Shown in pieces: positions 15,114 to 23,793 of a stretch of 34,283 nt of DNA. The first letter of the stretch is position 1, and the number at the start of each line of letters is the position of its first letter. Below the pieces are notes generated by a model that was not told where the DNA came from, ran no database searches, and saw only the letters and a program-made list of their open reading frames with translations. Both the position numbers and the translations under genes were made by a program. This DNA is from JAHILA01 sp035528175 (lineage in GTDB: Bacteria; Patescibacteriota; Minisyncoccia; RBG-13-40-8-A): contig DATKZC010000023.1 in NCBI GenBank assembly GCA_035528175.1, forward strand, positions 1 through 34,283, given 5' to 3'.

Positions 15114-15145
15114 AAAAATAATCCCGATTTATCAGGACTATTTTT
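15114..15145 (-). terminator. Terminator between tRNA-Leu and purN
   Basis: On the minus strand an 11-bp stem (AAAAATAGTCC against GGATTATTTTT, one G-U pair) with a 10-base loop ends in a U-rich stretch, just downstream of the purN stop. On the plus strand the same hairpin has one A-C mismatch, so it may also stop transcripts coming from topA and the tRNA. Confidence 0.75.
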
Positions 15146-15158
15146 ATTTCTTAAAATT

Positions 15159-15761
15159 TTATTTTAAAATAATAACTTTTCTCCCTTCGATTTTCAATTT
15201 GTCCTCGCAGAATAATTTAACTGCTTCGGGAAGTGCCTGATGTTCAATTTTTAGTCCGCGTTGTTTAAAAGATTCCAAAGTATCGTCTTCTTTAATTTCA
15301 TTTGTTTTCTGAATAATTATTGGTCCAGTATCAACTCCTTCATCAACAAAATGCACTGTGCATCCGCCAACCTTACACCCGTAATTGAAAGTATCACCAT
15401 AGCCGTCAGTTCCTGGAAACGCTGGAAGTAAAGCGGGATGGATATTAATCAATCTATATTTGTATTTATTCACAAAAAGTGAAGTCAAAACCCGCATGTA
15501 TCCAGCCAAAACAACCAAATCAACATTATTCTTTTCTAAAATCTCAATTATTTTTTGTTCGTGTTCTTCTCGCGTAATACCTTTGTGGTCAATAAAATAT
15601 GCTGGAATTCCGGCTTTTTTTGCCCTTTCCAACCCGAAAGCATCGGCTTTATTCGAAATTACGGCAATAATTTTGCCATTTATATTTCCTGTTTTCACTT
15701 CATCAATAATCGCCTGCAAGTTCGTTCCGTTTCCAGATATTAATACTGCTATGTTTTTCAT
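15159..15761 (-). CDS. purN: Phosphoribosylglycinamide formyltransferase-like protein
   Basis: A 200-residue protein with all hallmarks of GAR transformylase: the phosphate loop ISGNGTNLQAI (about 8-18), INIHPALLPAFPG with the catalytic Asn and His, and GGCTVHFVDEGVDTGPII with the catalytic Asp. The reaction transfers a formyl group from 10-formyltetrahydrofolate to glycinamide ribonucleotide in purine synthesis. No other purine gene lies in the window, and reduced genomes of this type often lack the pathway, so its true substrate here is open. It follows leuS by 4 bases and is the last gene of the rsmI-metG-tatD-leuS unit. Confidence 0.92.
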   Translation of the reverse strand: MKNIAVLISGNGTNLQAIIDEVKTGNINGKIIAVISNKADAFGLERAKKAGIPAYFIDHKGITREEHEQKIIEILEKNNVDLVVLAGYMRVLTSLFVNKYKYRLINIHPALLPAFPGTDGYGDTFNYGCKVGGCTVHFVDEGVDTGPIIIQKTNEIKEDDTLESFKQRGLKIEHQALPEAVKLFCEDKLKIEGRKVIILK

Positions 15762-15765
15762 AATT

Positions 15766-18159
15766 TTATACTACCATATTAATTAATTTTCCTTTCACAA
15801 AAATTATTCTCTTCGGTTCTTGATTATTTAACCAAGGTTTTATTTTGTTGTTAGATAAAACAAGTTTTGTTGCTTCTTTTTCAGATATATCGGCATTTAC
15901 TTCAATTTTATCCCTAACTTTCCCATTAACCTGAATCACTAAATCAATTGTATCTTTTTTAACTAATTTTTCATCATATTTCGGCCATTTTTCCTCAAAA
16001 ATGGATTTTTTATTGCCTAAATTTTCCCATAATTCCTCTGTAATATGCGGGACAAATGGCGCTAAAATTTTCAAAAAATTCCCCCAATCATCTATGTTTA
16101 ACATACTAACAACGCTTGGGTTATAAATAAAATTCACAAATTCCATCATCGAAGAAATGGCCGTATTAAATTTAAAATTCTTTATATCGTCACTCACTTT
16201 TTTAATCGTTTTATTCAATAAACTGAGTGCTTGATTATCGCTAAATTTTGTACTATGAGGTATGGGAGAATAATTCCAAACTTTGGTTAAAAATCTGTAT
16301 ACCCCAATTATGCTCTTGTCATTCCAAGCTCCACCGTCTTCAAACGCCGCAATAAATAACACATACATTCTGAATGTATCTGCCCCATATTTTTTAATAT
16401 AATCATCGGGAATCACTACATTGCCTTTTGACTTGGACATTTTACTGCCGTCAGCTGCTAAAATCATTCCTTGATGATTGAGTTTTGTAAATGGTTCGTC
16501 AAATTTTATGAATTTCTGGTCAAAAAGCACCTTAGTGATAAAACGCGCATAAAGCAGATGTAAGCAGGCATGTTCCGCGCCTCCTGTATATTGGTCAACG
16601 GGCAACCATTTATCAACTAACTTTTTATCGAACGCGCTTTTATCAAGATGTGGACTTAAATAACGGAGAAAATACCAAGATGAACAGACAAATGTATCCA
16701 TGGTTTCTGTGCTTCTTTTTGCTGGGCTACCGCATTTTGGGCATTTCACATTCACAAATTCTTTTGAACGAGCTAATGGCGATTCACCTTCGTTAGTTGG
16801 CTTAAAATCTTTTAAATCCGGCAACTTGACCGGCAGATTCTCGTCTAAAACTTCTCCGCATTTATCGCAATAAATAATCGGTATTGGCGCGCCCCAATAT
16901 CTCTGCCTGGAAATCAACCAGTCACGCAACCTATAATTGATTGTTTTCTTCCCTAAATTATTTCTCTCCAACCATTGAGTAATTCTTTTAATTGCTTGTT
17001 CTGAATCTAATCCATTAAATTCTCCCGAATTAACCAATTTCCCATATTCTGTAAATGCTCCTTTTAAAATATCGCCTCCTGAGATAACTTCTCTAATTTC
17101 AATTTTATATTTCTTGGCAAATTCAAAATCTCTTTCATCGTGCGCTGGCACAAACATCACCGCTCCCCCGCCATAAGTGGCAATCACATAATCGCCAATC
17201 CAAACAGGAATTTTTTCATTATTTAAAGGATTAATTGCGTATGCTCCAATAAAAACTCCGGTTTTTTCCTTTTCTAAATCAGTCCTTTCTAATTCTGATT
17301 TCTTTTTACTGACTGAAATATAATTATCAACTTCTTTTTTATGTTCAGAAGTGGTAATTTTCTGCACTAATTCGTGTTCAGGTGCCAAAATTAATGCTGT
17401 GACGCCAAAAATAGTGTCAATTCTGGTTGTAAAAACTTCAATTTCATTATTATTGATTTTAAATTTTATATTCGTTCCTTCTGATTTTCCAATCCAATTC
17501 TTTTGCATCGCGATTGTTCTTTCCGGCCAATCAAGTTTTTTATGGTCTTCTAATAATCTTTCTGCATAATCCGTAATTTTAAAAAACCATTGATTAAGAT
17601 TCTTTTGAATTACTTCGGAACCACATCTTTCACATTTTCCTTCAGTTGCCTGTTCATTGGCCAAAACCGTTTTGCAAGATGGACACCAATTAACTGGTGC
17701 CTCTGCGCGATAAGCCAGTCCATTTTTATATAAAACTCCGAACAACCACTGCGTCCATTTATAATATTCTGGGTCAGAAGTATTAATCTCTTTGTCCCAA
17801 TCAAATATTATACCTAATGATTTAAGCTGCTTTCTGCCAAAATCAATATTTTGCTTGATGCTTTGAGCTGGATGCACCCCTGTTTTTATGGCATAGTTTT
17901 CTGCTGGCAAGCCAAATGCATCAGCGCCAATAGGCTGCAAAACATTAAAACCCACCATTTTTTTATATCTTCCAAAAACATCCGCGCCAGTATAATTATA
18001 TCCGTGCCCAATATGGATTTTATCGCCAGATGGATAATAAAACATCACCAAATTGTAAAATTTGTCTTTTTTCTTTTCATCCAGGTTGCAAAAATTGGTT
18101 TTATTTTCTTTCCAATATTTCTGCCATTTTTCTTCAATTTTCTGCGGATTGTAATCCAT
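15766..18159 (-). CDS. leuS: Leucine--tRNA ligase
   Basis: A 797-residue class I synthetase. The ATP-binding HIGH motif is in DKIHIGHGYNYTGADV (about 46-61) and the KMSKS loop in DGSKMSKSKGNVV. The CP1 editing domain (about 220-400) contains TTRIDTIFGVTALILAPEHELV, which hydrolyses mischarged tRNA. Two CxxC zinc pairs occur in the insert (CPSCKTV and CERCGSEV) and another two near IYCDKCGEV and VKCPKCGSP. A leaderless extended -10 promoter sits at its start within the end of tatD, so it can be expressed separately from the upstream genes. Confidence 0.97.
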   Translation of the reverse strand: MDYNPQKIEEKWQKYWKENKTNFCNLDEKKKDKFYNLVMFYYPSGDKIHIGHGYNYTGADVFGRYKKMVGFNVLQPIGADAFGLPAENYAIKTGVHPAQSIKQNIDFGRKQLKSLGIIFDWDKEINTSDPEYYKWTQWLFGVLYKNGLAYRAEAPVNWCPSCKTVLANEQATEGKCERCGSEVIQKNLNQWFFKITDYAERLLEDHKKLDWPERTIAMQKNWIGKSEGTNIKFKINNNEIEVFTTRIDTIFGVTALILAPEHELVQKITTSEHKKEVDNYISVSKKKSELERTDLEKEKTGVFIGAYAINPLNNEKIPVWIGDYVIATYGGGAVMFVPAHDERDFEFAKKYKIEIREVISGGDILKGAFTEYGKLVNSGEFNGLDSEQAIKRITQWLERNNLGKKTINYRLRDWLISRQRYWGAPIPIIYCDKCGEVLDENLPVKLPDLKDFKPTNEGESPLARSKEFVNVKCPKCGSPAKRSTETMDTFVCSSWYFLRYLSPHLDKSAFDKKLVDKWLPVDQYTGGAEHACLHLLYARFITKVLFDQKFIKFDEPFTKLNHQGMILAADGSKMSKSKGNVVIPDDYIKKYGADTFRMYVLFIAAFEDGGAWNDKSIIGVYRFLTKVWNYSPIPHSTKFSDNQALSLLNKTIKKVSDDIKNFKFNTAISSMMEFVNFIYNPSVVSMLNIDDWGNFLKILAPFVPHITEELWENLGNKKSIFEEKWPKYDEKLVKKDTIDLVIQVNGKVRDKIEVNADISEKEATKLVLSNNKIKPWLNNQEPKRIIFVKGKLINMVV

Positions 18160-18165
18160 ATTTAT

Positions 18166-18174
18166 ATTATATCA
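18166..18174 (-). promoter_or_regulatory. Extended -10 of leuS (leaderless)
   Basis: The minus strand reads TGATATAATATAAATATG, where TGATATAAT is an extended -10 and the final ATG is the leuS start (18159). The predicted +1 is the A of ATG. The identical 18 bases occur at the start of the DUF11-like gene (27007-26990). Confidence 0.7.
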
Positions 18175-18946
18175 AATTAAACAGCTTTTTTGCGTTTTGA
18201 GTAGTTTGTTCTGCAACCTTTTTAAAACTAATTCCTTTTATTTCCGCGATTTTTTCCGCCACATATTTAACGTTTTCGGGCGTATTCCTGACTATCTTGC
18301 CCTGAGCCTGTCGAATGGGTTCAGGCGTTAAATACGGCGAATCGGTTTCAATTAAAATCCTTTCCAATGGGCAATTTTTAATTACTTTATCATAATCTCG
18401 TGCATAAGTAATCAAGCCAGTAAAACTCAAATAAAACCCCAATTTTAAATACTCTTCAGCATAAGACCACCGACCCATATAACAATGGAGCACTCCTTTT
18501 AATCCTGGATATTTTTTAACTATCTCTAATATTTTTGGAAATAATCTTCGGGAATGGATAATTATTGGCTTATTTAATTCTTTTGCCAATTTTAAATGTT
18601 GAATAAAAACTTTTTGCTGTAATTTCTGCACCCCTTCGTCATTCTCGCAAAAAGCATAATCAAGCCCGCACTCGCCAATAGCAACAACTTTGGCAGATTT
18701 AACCAAATCTGCCACCTGTCTAAATGCGAAGCTTTTGTCGGATTTCACATTATGTGGATGTATTGCCACGCTTGCGTAAACACCTTTGTCATATTTTTCC
18801 GCGATTTCTATTGCTTTTTGCGATGTTTCCAAGTCCGCACCAACATTAATAATATAAACATTGTTGCTTAAACAACGACCGATGATTTCATCTCGGTCGT
18901 TTTTAAAATCTTTAAAATTAAGATGTGCGTGTGTATCAATTAACAT
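18167..18946 (-). CDS. tatD: TatD family metal-dependent DNase
   Basis: A 259-residue TIM-barrel hydrolase of the TatD family. The metal ligands appear in IDTHAHLNF (H6, H8), GECGLDYAF, IIHSR, VLHCYMG and ETDSPYLTPEP. Family members are 3'-5' exonucleases or D-aminoacyl-tRNA deacylase-like enzymes. The segment IRQAQGKIV between TPEP and RNTPENV is encoded by a palindromic insert (18301-18325); relatives read TPEP..RGKRNEP without it. The start overlaps the metG stop by one base (TAATG). Confidence 0.93.
   Translation of the reverse strand: MLIDTHAHLNFKDFKNDRDEIIGRCLSNNVYIINVGADLETSQKAIEIAEKYDKGVYASVAIHPHNVKSDKSFAFRQVADLVKSAKVVAIGECGLDYAFCENDEGVQKLQQKVFIQHLKLAKELNKPIIIHSRRLFPKILEIVKKYPGLKGVLHCYMGRWSYAEEYLKLGFYLSFTGLITYARDYDKVIKNCPLERILIETDSPYLTPEPIRQAQGKIVRNTPENVKYVAEKIAEIKGISFKKVAEQTTQNAKKLFNLI
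18301..18325. repeat. Palindromic insert (GAGCnTGTCGA family) in tatD
   Basis: The 25 bases begin CCTGAGCC and end GGGTTCAGG, an imperfect inverted repeat around a central TGTCGA. Relatives lie in glyS, ileS and argS. It is translated in frame as IRQAQG. Confidence 0.65.
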
Positions 18947-20370
18947 TATATTCTTGGAAATAAGATTTCAGTTTTTCCGGTTTTTAGTTGATTTTTTATT
19001 TTTCCGCTTGTCTCGGGTAAAAACGGCGCAATTAAATCTGCAATTTCGGAAAGGGCATATAAAAGACTAGAAAGAACTTGTTCTAATTTTTTCTTATCCG
19101 TTTTAACCAGTTCCCATGGCTTGTTTTGTTCAATATATCTATCACAAAATCCAATTAATTCCCAAATATTTTCTATTGCTTCATATAATTTAAAATCTTC
19201 CATCAATTTTTCATGATTTTTTCTTGTCGTCTTAACTGTCTTTTCAATTTCTTTATCGGCATTTGCTTTTTTAATTCCGTTTTTTATTGATAAAGTTAAA
19301 ATCCTCGCTGTTAAATTACCGATTCCATTCGCTAAATCAGAATTATATTTCTCCACAAATTTCTCTTCCTTAACATCGCCATCCTGCGTAAGCGGAAACT
19401 GTGAAAGTAAAATATACCGCGCAGCGTCAGTTCCAAATCTTTCAACTAAATTATTCGGGTCTATAACGTTACCTAGTGTTTTGCTCATTTTTTGACCATT
19501 AATAGTAAAAAATCCGTGAATAAATTCCGTATCAGGCAAGATTTCTCCCGCGGCCAAAAGCATTGCTGGCCAATAAATAGCATGAAATTTCAGAATATCT
19601 TTTGCTAATAAATGGATGACTTTGCCATGCTTCCAGTAATCTTCAAATCTGTTGCTTCCGTCTCCGGTTTTATAATTTAACAAGGCATCAACCCAGACAT
19701 AAACAACCTGATTTTCGTCAAACGGCAAATCTATGCCCCATTTCAACCGTTCTTTCTGGCGCGAAATAGAAAAATCCTCTAACCCCTGGTTTAATAATCC
19801 CAATACTTCATTTTTTGCCCGTTCTGGCTCGATTTTTAGTTTACCCTTTTTAACCAGTTTTTCTATTTCTCTCAAAAAATCGGTTAATTTAAAAAAATAG
19901 TTTTTTTCCGAGATTTTTTCCGGTTCCCTTTTATGATCAGGACACAATCCGTCAATCAGATCCTTCTCTGTTAAAAATTTTTCGCACCCCTTGCAATATA
20001 GTCCTGTATATTCTTTTTCATAGACAGCGTTTTTTTCTTTTAATTTTGTGATAAATTTCTTAACTATTTCTTCATGTTGTTTTTCGGTTGTGCGGATAAA
20101 ATAATCGTATTTTATGCCTAAATTTGTCCAAACCTTCTTAAATATTTCGCTGTTTTCATCGCAAATCTGTTGCGGTTTTTTCCCGAGTTTTTCAGCAGCT
20201 TCAGCAACCTTTATCCCATGTTCGTCTGTGCCAGTTAAAAAGAAAACATCATTGCCTTGCGCTCTAAAAAAACGCGCTAAAACATCCGCAGCCAAAGTCG
20301 TATAAGCATGACCTATATGCGGTTTATCATTTACGTAATATATTGGTGTTGTAATTAAGATTTTTTCCAT
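18946..20370 (-). CDS. metG: Methionine--tRNA ligase
   Basis: A 474-residue class I synthetase, of the short form without the C-terminal tRNA-binding dimer domain. The HIGH motif is in YYVNDKPHIGHAYTTLAADV (about 11-30). A zinc-binding insert carries CKGCEKFLTEKDL and the following CPDH. The KMSKS loop appears as GQKMSKTLGNV. The helical anticodon domain contains WELIGFCDRYIEQNKPWEL. The start overlaps rsmI by 16 bases and the stop overlaps tatD by one base, so all three are translationally linked. Confidence 0.96.
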   Translation of the reverse strand: MEKILITTPIYYVNDKPHIGHAYTTLAADVLARFFRAQGNDVFFLTGTDEHGIKVAEAAEKLGKKPQQICDENSEIFKKVWTNLGIKYDYFIRTTEKQHEEIVKKFITKLKEKNAVYEKEYTGLYCKGCEKFLTEKDLIDGLCPDHKREPEKISEKNYFFKLTDFLREIEKLVKKGKLKIEPERAKNEVLGLLNQGLEDFSISRQKERLKWGIDLPFDENQVVYVWVDALLNYKTGDGSNRFEDYWKHGKVIHLLAKDILKFHAIYWPAMLLAAGEILPDTEFIHGFFTINGQKMSKTLGNVIDPNNLVERFGTDAARYILLSQFPLTQDGDVKEEKFVEKYNSDLANGIGNLTARILTLSIKNGIKKANADKEIEKTVKTTRKNHEKLMEDFKLYEAIENIWELIGFCDRYIEQNKPWELVKTDKKKLEQVLSSLLYALSEIADLIAPFLPETSGKIKNQLKTGKTEILFPRI

Positions 20371-21008
20371 AATATTATTACGAATTCTCCTCGCGGTTCG
20401 ATTTTCCCAATTATATCTTTAATTTTCCCTCTATAAATTGTTTCAAATTTCTTGGTTAATTCACGTCCAATCACTATATCAAAATCATTAAATTCTTTCA
20501 ATTCTCGTAATGTTTTTACGATTCTATGTACTGATTCGTAAATTATGACTGGATATTTTGACTCTGCAATTTCTTTAAACATGGTCTGCCTACCCTTCTT
20601 ATGTGGCGGAAAACCCATAAAAACAAATTTATCCATCGAGAAGTCGGATATGCTGGCAATAGCAGTAATGGCGCTCGGACCAGGAATCGGAATAATTTCT
20701 GCAAAATTTTTAACTTCTTTAATTAATTTATTCCCTGGGTCCGATATTCCTGGAGTACCGAAATCAGAAACCAAAGCCAAGTTCTTTCCTTGTTTTAGTA
20801 AATCAATAATATAATTTATTTTTTTGATATTACTGTGTTGATGGTAACTTTCAAGCGGTTTTTTAATATTGTAATGATCCAATAATTTCTTGCTCACTCG
20901 CATGTCTTCGCATAAAATCAAATCAACTTCTTTTAAAATCCGTAACGCCCGAAAAGTAATATCTTCTAAATTACCTATTGGAGTTGCTATTATGTATAAT
21001 TTTGCCAT
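20355..21008 (-). CDS. rsmI: 16S rRNA 2'-O-methyltransferase RsmI
   Basis: A 217-residue tetrapyrrole-methylase-fold enzyme that methylates C1402 of 16S rRNA. The sequence IATPIGNLEDITFRALRILKEVDLILCEDMR is typical at the N-terminus, SDFGTPGISDPG forms the SAM-binding loop, and IPGPSAITAIASISDF and FMGFPPHKKGRQ follow. The length is shorter than the E. coli protein (about 286), which has an extra C-terminal domain. It heads the metG-tatD-leuS-purN unit. Its ATG and that of the divergent gene at 21025 are separated by only 16 bases, with a TATAAT box at 21022-21017 giving a leader of about 2 nt. Confidence 0.95.
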   Translation of the reverse strand: MAKLYIIATPIGNLEDITFRALRILKEVDLILCEDMRVSKKLLDHYNIKKPLESYHQHSNIKKINYIIDLLKQGKNLALVSDFGTPGISDPGNKLIKEVKNFAEIIPIPGPSAITAIASISDFSMDKFVFMGFPPHKKGRQTMFKEIAESKYPVIIYESVHRIVKTLRELKEFNDFDIVIGRELTKKFETIYRGKIKDIIGKIEPRGEFVIILWKKS

Positions 21009-21022
21009 ATAATTATATTATA
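21008..21022. promoter_or_regulatory. Overlapping divergent -10 boxes for rsmI and the 21025 gene
   Basis: Plus-strand TATAAT at 21008-21013 would start near 21020 (leader about 5 nt before the ATG at 21025), with TTGCTA at 20984-20989 as a weak -35. Minus-strand TATAAT at 21022-21017 would start near 21010, two bases before the rsmI ATG. Polymerase cannot occupy both at once. Confidence 0.5.
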
Positions 21023-21024
21023 AC

Positions 21025-21510
21025 ATGATTCTTCTGCCTCACATTATTACGGGAGCTGTAATTGGGGCCAAAACGCAAAATTTTGGCCTTATTATAATTT
21101 TAGGATTTTTGATTCATTTTATTATGGATAGAATTCCGCACTGGGATTACTCTATTAAAGGCGTACAAGATTTTCGCAAAACCAGAAATTTTAAAAAACT
21201 TATAATCACTTTAATTAAAATAGGTATTGACGGATTAATTGGCTTATTGATTGTCTTTTTAACTCTCTGGCAAAAAGAACAATTGAATTTTAATTATCTA
21301 TTATTTGTCTTGTTTGGCATTTTTGTTTCTGTATTACCAGATATTATTTTCGCCTTTTTTATTTTATTTATGCCTACGCATTTATTAAAAAATTATCTTG
21401 ACTTTCATTATAAGTATCTTCATTTAAAAAAGGAAGGTGGAATCACCTTCCTTGGCCTTTCTGCACAAATTGCTGTAATTATTTTCGTTCTGGTTGTTTT
21501 CTTTCTTTAA
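21025..21510 (+). CDS. Small integral membrane protein, unknown function
   Basis: A 161-residue hydrophobic protein I do not recognise with certainty. It shows about four transmembrane segments (residues about 17-33, 64-82, 90-116 and 145-160). The motif HFIMDRIPHWDY at about 31-42 has His and Asp spacing like the membrane-bound metal-hydrolase-like proteins of small hydrophobic families (compare YdjM/DUF4184-type), and PHIITGAVIGAKT at the start resembles them too. It is the only plus-strand gene between 15112 and the right end. Its last 32 bases overlap the convergent end of the AI-2E permease gene, so simultaneous transcription would interfere. Confidence 0.7.
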   Translation: MILLPHIITGAVIGAKTQNFGLIIILGFLIHFIMDRIPHWDYSIKGVQDFRKTRNFKKLIITLIKIGIDGLIGLLIVFLTLWQKEQLNFNYLLFVLFGIFVSVLPDIIFAFFILFMPTHLLKNYLDFHYKYLHLKKEGGITFLGLSAQIAVIIFVLVVFFL

Positions 21511-22519
21511 TCATATCCTTTAAGAATTCTGCAAAAACCGCAGCCAAGGGAACTGCCAGAATCATTCCCAAAATCCCACCCAATTGCCCACCAATAAGCA
21601 AAGCCATAATTACAACTATCGGATTTAAACCAACCACCTTGCCAATAACCAATGGGGTAATTACATAATTTTCAAGCTGTTGAATAACCACGTATAAGAT
21701 AAGAACCCAAAGACCGATAATCGGCGCCTGTAAAAATCCTATTAATACTGCCGGGATACCTGCCAGAACCGGGCCAATATAGGGAAAAATTTCCAGAACA
21801 CCGGCTAAAACAGCCAACAAAAGCGCAAATTTGATATTTAAAAGGGAAAGTCCGATATAGGACAAAACACCGATAATCACTCCTAGGATTACCTGTCCCT
21901 GTAGCCACCTGCCGAATTTTTGCTGAGCTCTTTCCCATAAATCTAATATGCGGTCGCGATAATGAATTGGGATAACGGCGGTCAGGGTTCTCTGGACGCC
22001 TTTTTTTAACACCGAAATATAGAAAGATATGATTAAAATCATTATAAAAGAAAACACTCCGCCAAAAATTCCGAATGCGGTTGAAAGCAGATTAGCGCTC
22101 TTTCCTTTTAAATAATCCCCTAATTCAGACAAAGAATTCTGGACATTGTTAACTATACCCTGATATTTCGATGAGACATTCTTTAATGAATCAAATTTAT
22201 CCGATATTTTTTCGATATATTGCGGCAAAGACGAAGCAAAACCCTTAATGTCGCGGGCAATGCCTGGAATTATCAGATAAACTATCAAAGCCAAAATACC
22301 GACTACAATAATATAAACCAATAATGTACCGATTACCCGAGGTATTTTTATTTTCTCTAAAAGACCTACTATCGGAACAATAGCTGAAGCAATAATCAGC
22401 GCAAAAAGAAAAATAATGATTACATTTTTAATTAAGTAAATAAATACCAAAAGCAAGATTATAAATATAACCTTTAAAATAGTATTCGTAGAAATGCTTA
22501 TTGTTTTTGAGTCACTCAT
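21479..22519 (-). CDS. AI-2E family transporter (TqsA/PerM-like permease)
   Basis: A 346-residue polytopic membrane protein with the PF01594 layout: paired N-terminal helices (about 13-56), a third helix (about 62-83), a soluble stretch (about 85-140) and a C-terminal block of helices (about 145-335). Conserved segments include GRWLQGQVILGVIIGVLSYIGL, EIFPYIGPVLAGIPAVL and QLENYVITPLVIGKVVGLNPI. Family members export small molecules or ions, and many are unrelated to autoinducer-2, so the substrate is unknown. The start overlaps the M16 peptidase stop by 4 bases, and the 3' end overlaps the convergent gene by 32 bases. Confidence 0.9.
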   Translation of the reverse strand: MSDSKTISISTNTILKVIFIILLLVFIYLIKNVIIIFLFALIIASAIVPIVGLLEKIKIPRVIGTLLVYIIVVGILALIVYLIIPGIARDIKGFASSLPQYIEKISDKFDSLKNVSSKYQGIVNNVQNSLSELGDYLKGKSANLLSTAFGIFGGVFSFIMILIISFYISVLKKGVQRTLTAVIPIHYRDRILDLWERAQQKFGRWLQGQVILGVIIGVLSYIGLSLLNIKFALLLAVLAGVLEIFPYIGPVLAGIPAVLIGFLQAPIIGLWVLILYVVIQQLENYVITPLVIGKVVGLNPIVVIMALLIGGQLGGILGMILAVPLAAVFAEFLKDMIKERKQPERK

Positions 22520-23793
22520 AATTTTAACAGGCGCTCAAACTTGGTTTTGTTCTTAAATGGACCAATTAATGCTAAATTTAATTTCTCTGGCTTAAATATG
22601 TCTCTTGCTACTCTCTGAACATCGTTTGCTGTCACTGCTTCTATTTTAGCAAATTTTTCTTCCAGCGTCAAAATCTTATTTTCTATAAGCTCTTGGTTGG
22701 CATAAAATATCGCCTGTTCATCTGATTCCTCCATGTTTAGAATTGTTCTCCCCTTAATATAATCTTTTGCTTTTTTAAGTTCTGATTCGGCAACTTTTTT
22801 ATTTTTAATCAAATTATAATTTTTTAGGATTATTTTTATAGCTTTGTCCACTTTATTATTATCCACTCCGACACGCGTAAATAAAGAACCATTATCTGTA
22901 TTGTTGTCTATCGAGGTTCTCACATAATAACCTAATCCATTTTTCTCCCTTATTTCTATCCATAAACGAGAACTCATATTGCCCCCGAGAATCGTCCCCA
23001 GTATACCAAAAGCATATTTATCTGGATGAAAAGTATCATAACCCCTTACGCCTAAAAATAAATGCGTTTGGTCTGTTTTTTTATAATGAAGCAATATCTG
23101 GGATTTTTTCTGATTCTCAATAACTTTCTTTTTGGTTTGAGACTCGCCAATTTTTATACCAGAAAAATAATTTTTAATCCTGGAATTTAAACTTTTAATT
23201 TCTTCCACGTTTCCAGCTATAGTAATTAATGTATTTTGTGCAGAATAGTGTTTTTTTAAATAGTCTAAAAAATCTTTTTGCCCTAATTTTTTAATTATCT
23301 TTTTTTCTCCAATAACAGGCCATCCGGCTGGCTGGTCGTTATAAAGCAATTGATCCCATAAATCCCAAATGTATCTTTTGGGGTCATCCAAATACATATT
23401 TATTTCTTCAATAATCACATTTCTTTCTCTATTTATTTCTTTTCGTTCTAATTTAGAGTTTAAAAATATATCCGAAACCCAATCCAATGCCAAATCTAAA
23501 TGTTTGCCGTCAACTTTAGCCCAATAGCCAGTTACTTCCTTGCTCGTAAAAGCATTGAATTCTCCCCCGACCTTATCAAGCGTCTCTGCTATTGCCAAAG
23601 TATTCAGCCTCTTCTTGGTTCCTTTAAAAAACATATGCTCTAAAAAATGAGAAATGCCGTTAATTTTTTTAGTTTCGTATTTCGAACCAGTTCCGACCAA
23701 AACCAAAACAGTCACTGCCTTGGTGTTTTTCATCGGAACAGCGATCAGTCTTAGTCCATTTTTAAATGTAAATTTCTGATATGGTTTAGACAT
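22516..23793 (-). CDS. M16 family zinc metallopeptidase
   Basis: A 425-residue pitrilysin-family peptidase. The inverted zinc motif HFLEH is at H49-H53 (GISHFLEHMFFKGT), with the downstream glutamate in VGGEFNAFTSKEVTGYW. The second M16 domain (about 180-400) carries the typical LGGNMSSRLWIEIREKNGLGYYV. The single-gene size matches the YmxG/PqqL-like processing peptidases. No signal peptide is visible, so it is probably cytoplasmic. The start overlaps glyS by 8 bases. Confidence 0.93.
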   Translation of the reverse strand: MSKPYQKFTFKNGLRLIAVPMKNTKAVTVLVLVGTGSKYETKKINGISHFLEHMFFKGTKKRLNTLAIAETLDKVGGEFNAFTSKEVTGYWAKVDGKHLDLALDWVSDIFLNSKLERKEINRERNVIIEEINMYLDDPKRYIWDLWDQLLYNDQPAGWPVIGEKKIIKKLGQKDFLDYLKKHYSAQNTLITIAGNVEEIKSLNSRIKNYFSGIKIGESQTKKKVIENQKKSQILLHYKKTDQTHLFLGVRGYDTFHPDKYAFGILGTILGGNMSSRLWIEIREKNGLGYYVRTSIDNNTDNGSLFTRVGVDNNKVDKAIKIILKNYNLIKNKKVAESELKKAKDYIKGRTILNMEESDEQAIFYANQELIENKILTLEEKFAKIEAVTANDVQRVARDIFKPEKLNLALIGPFKNKTKFERLLKL

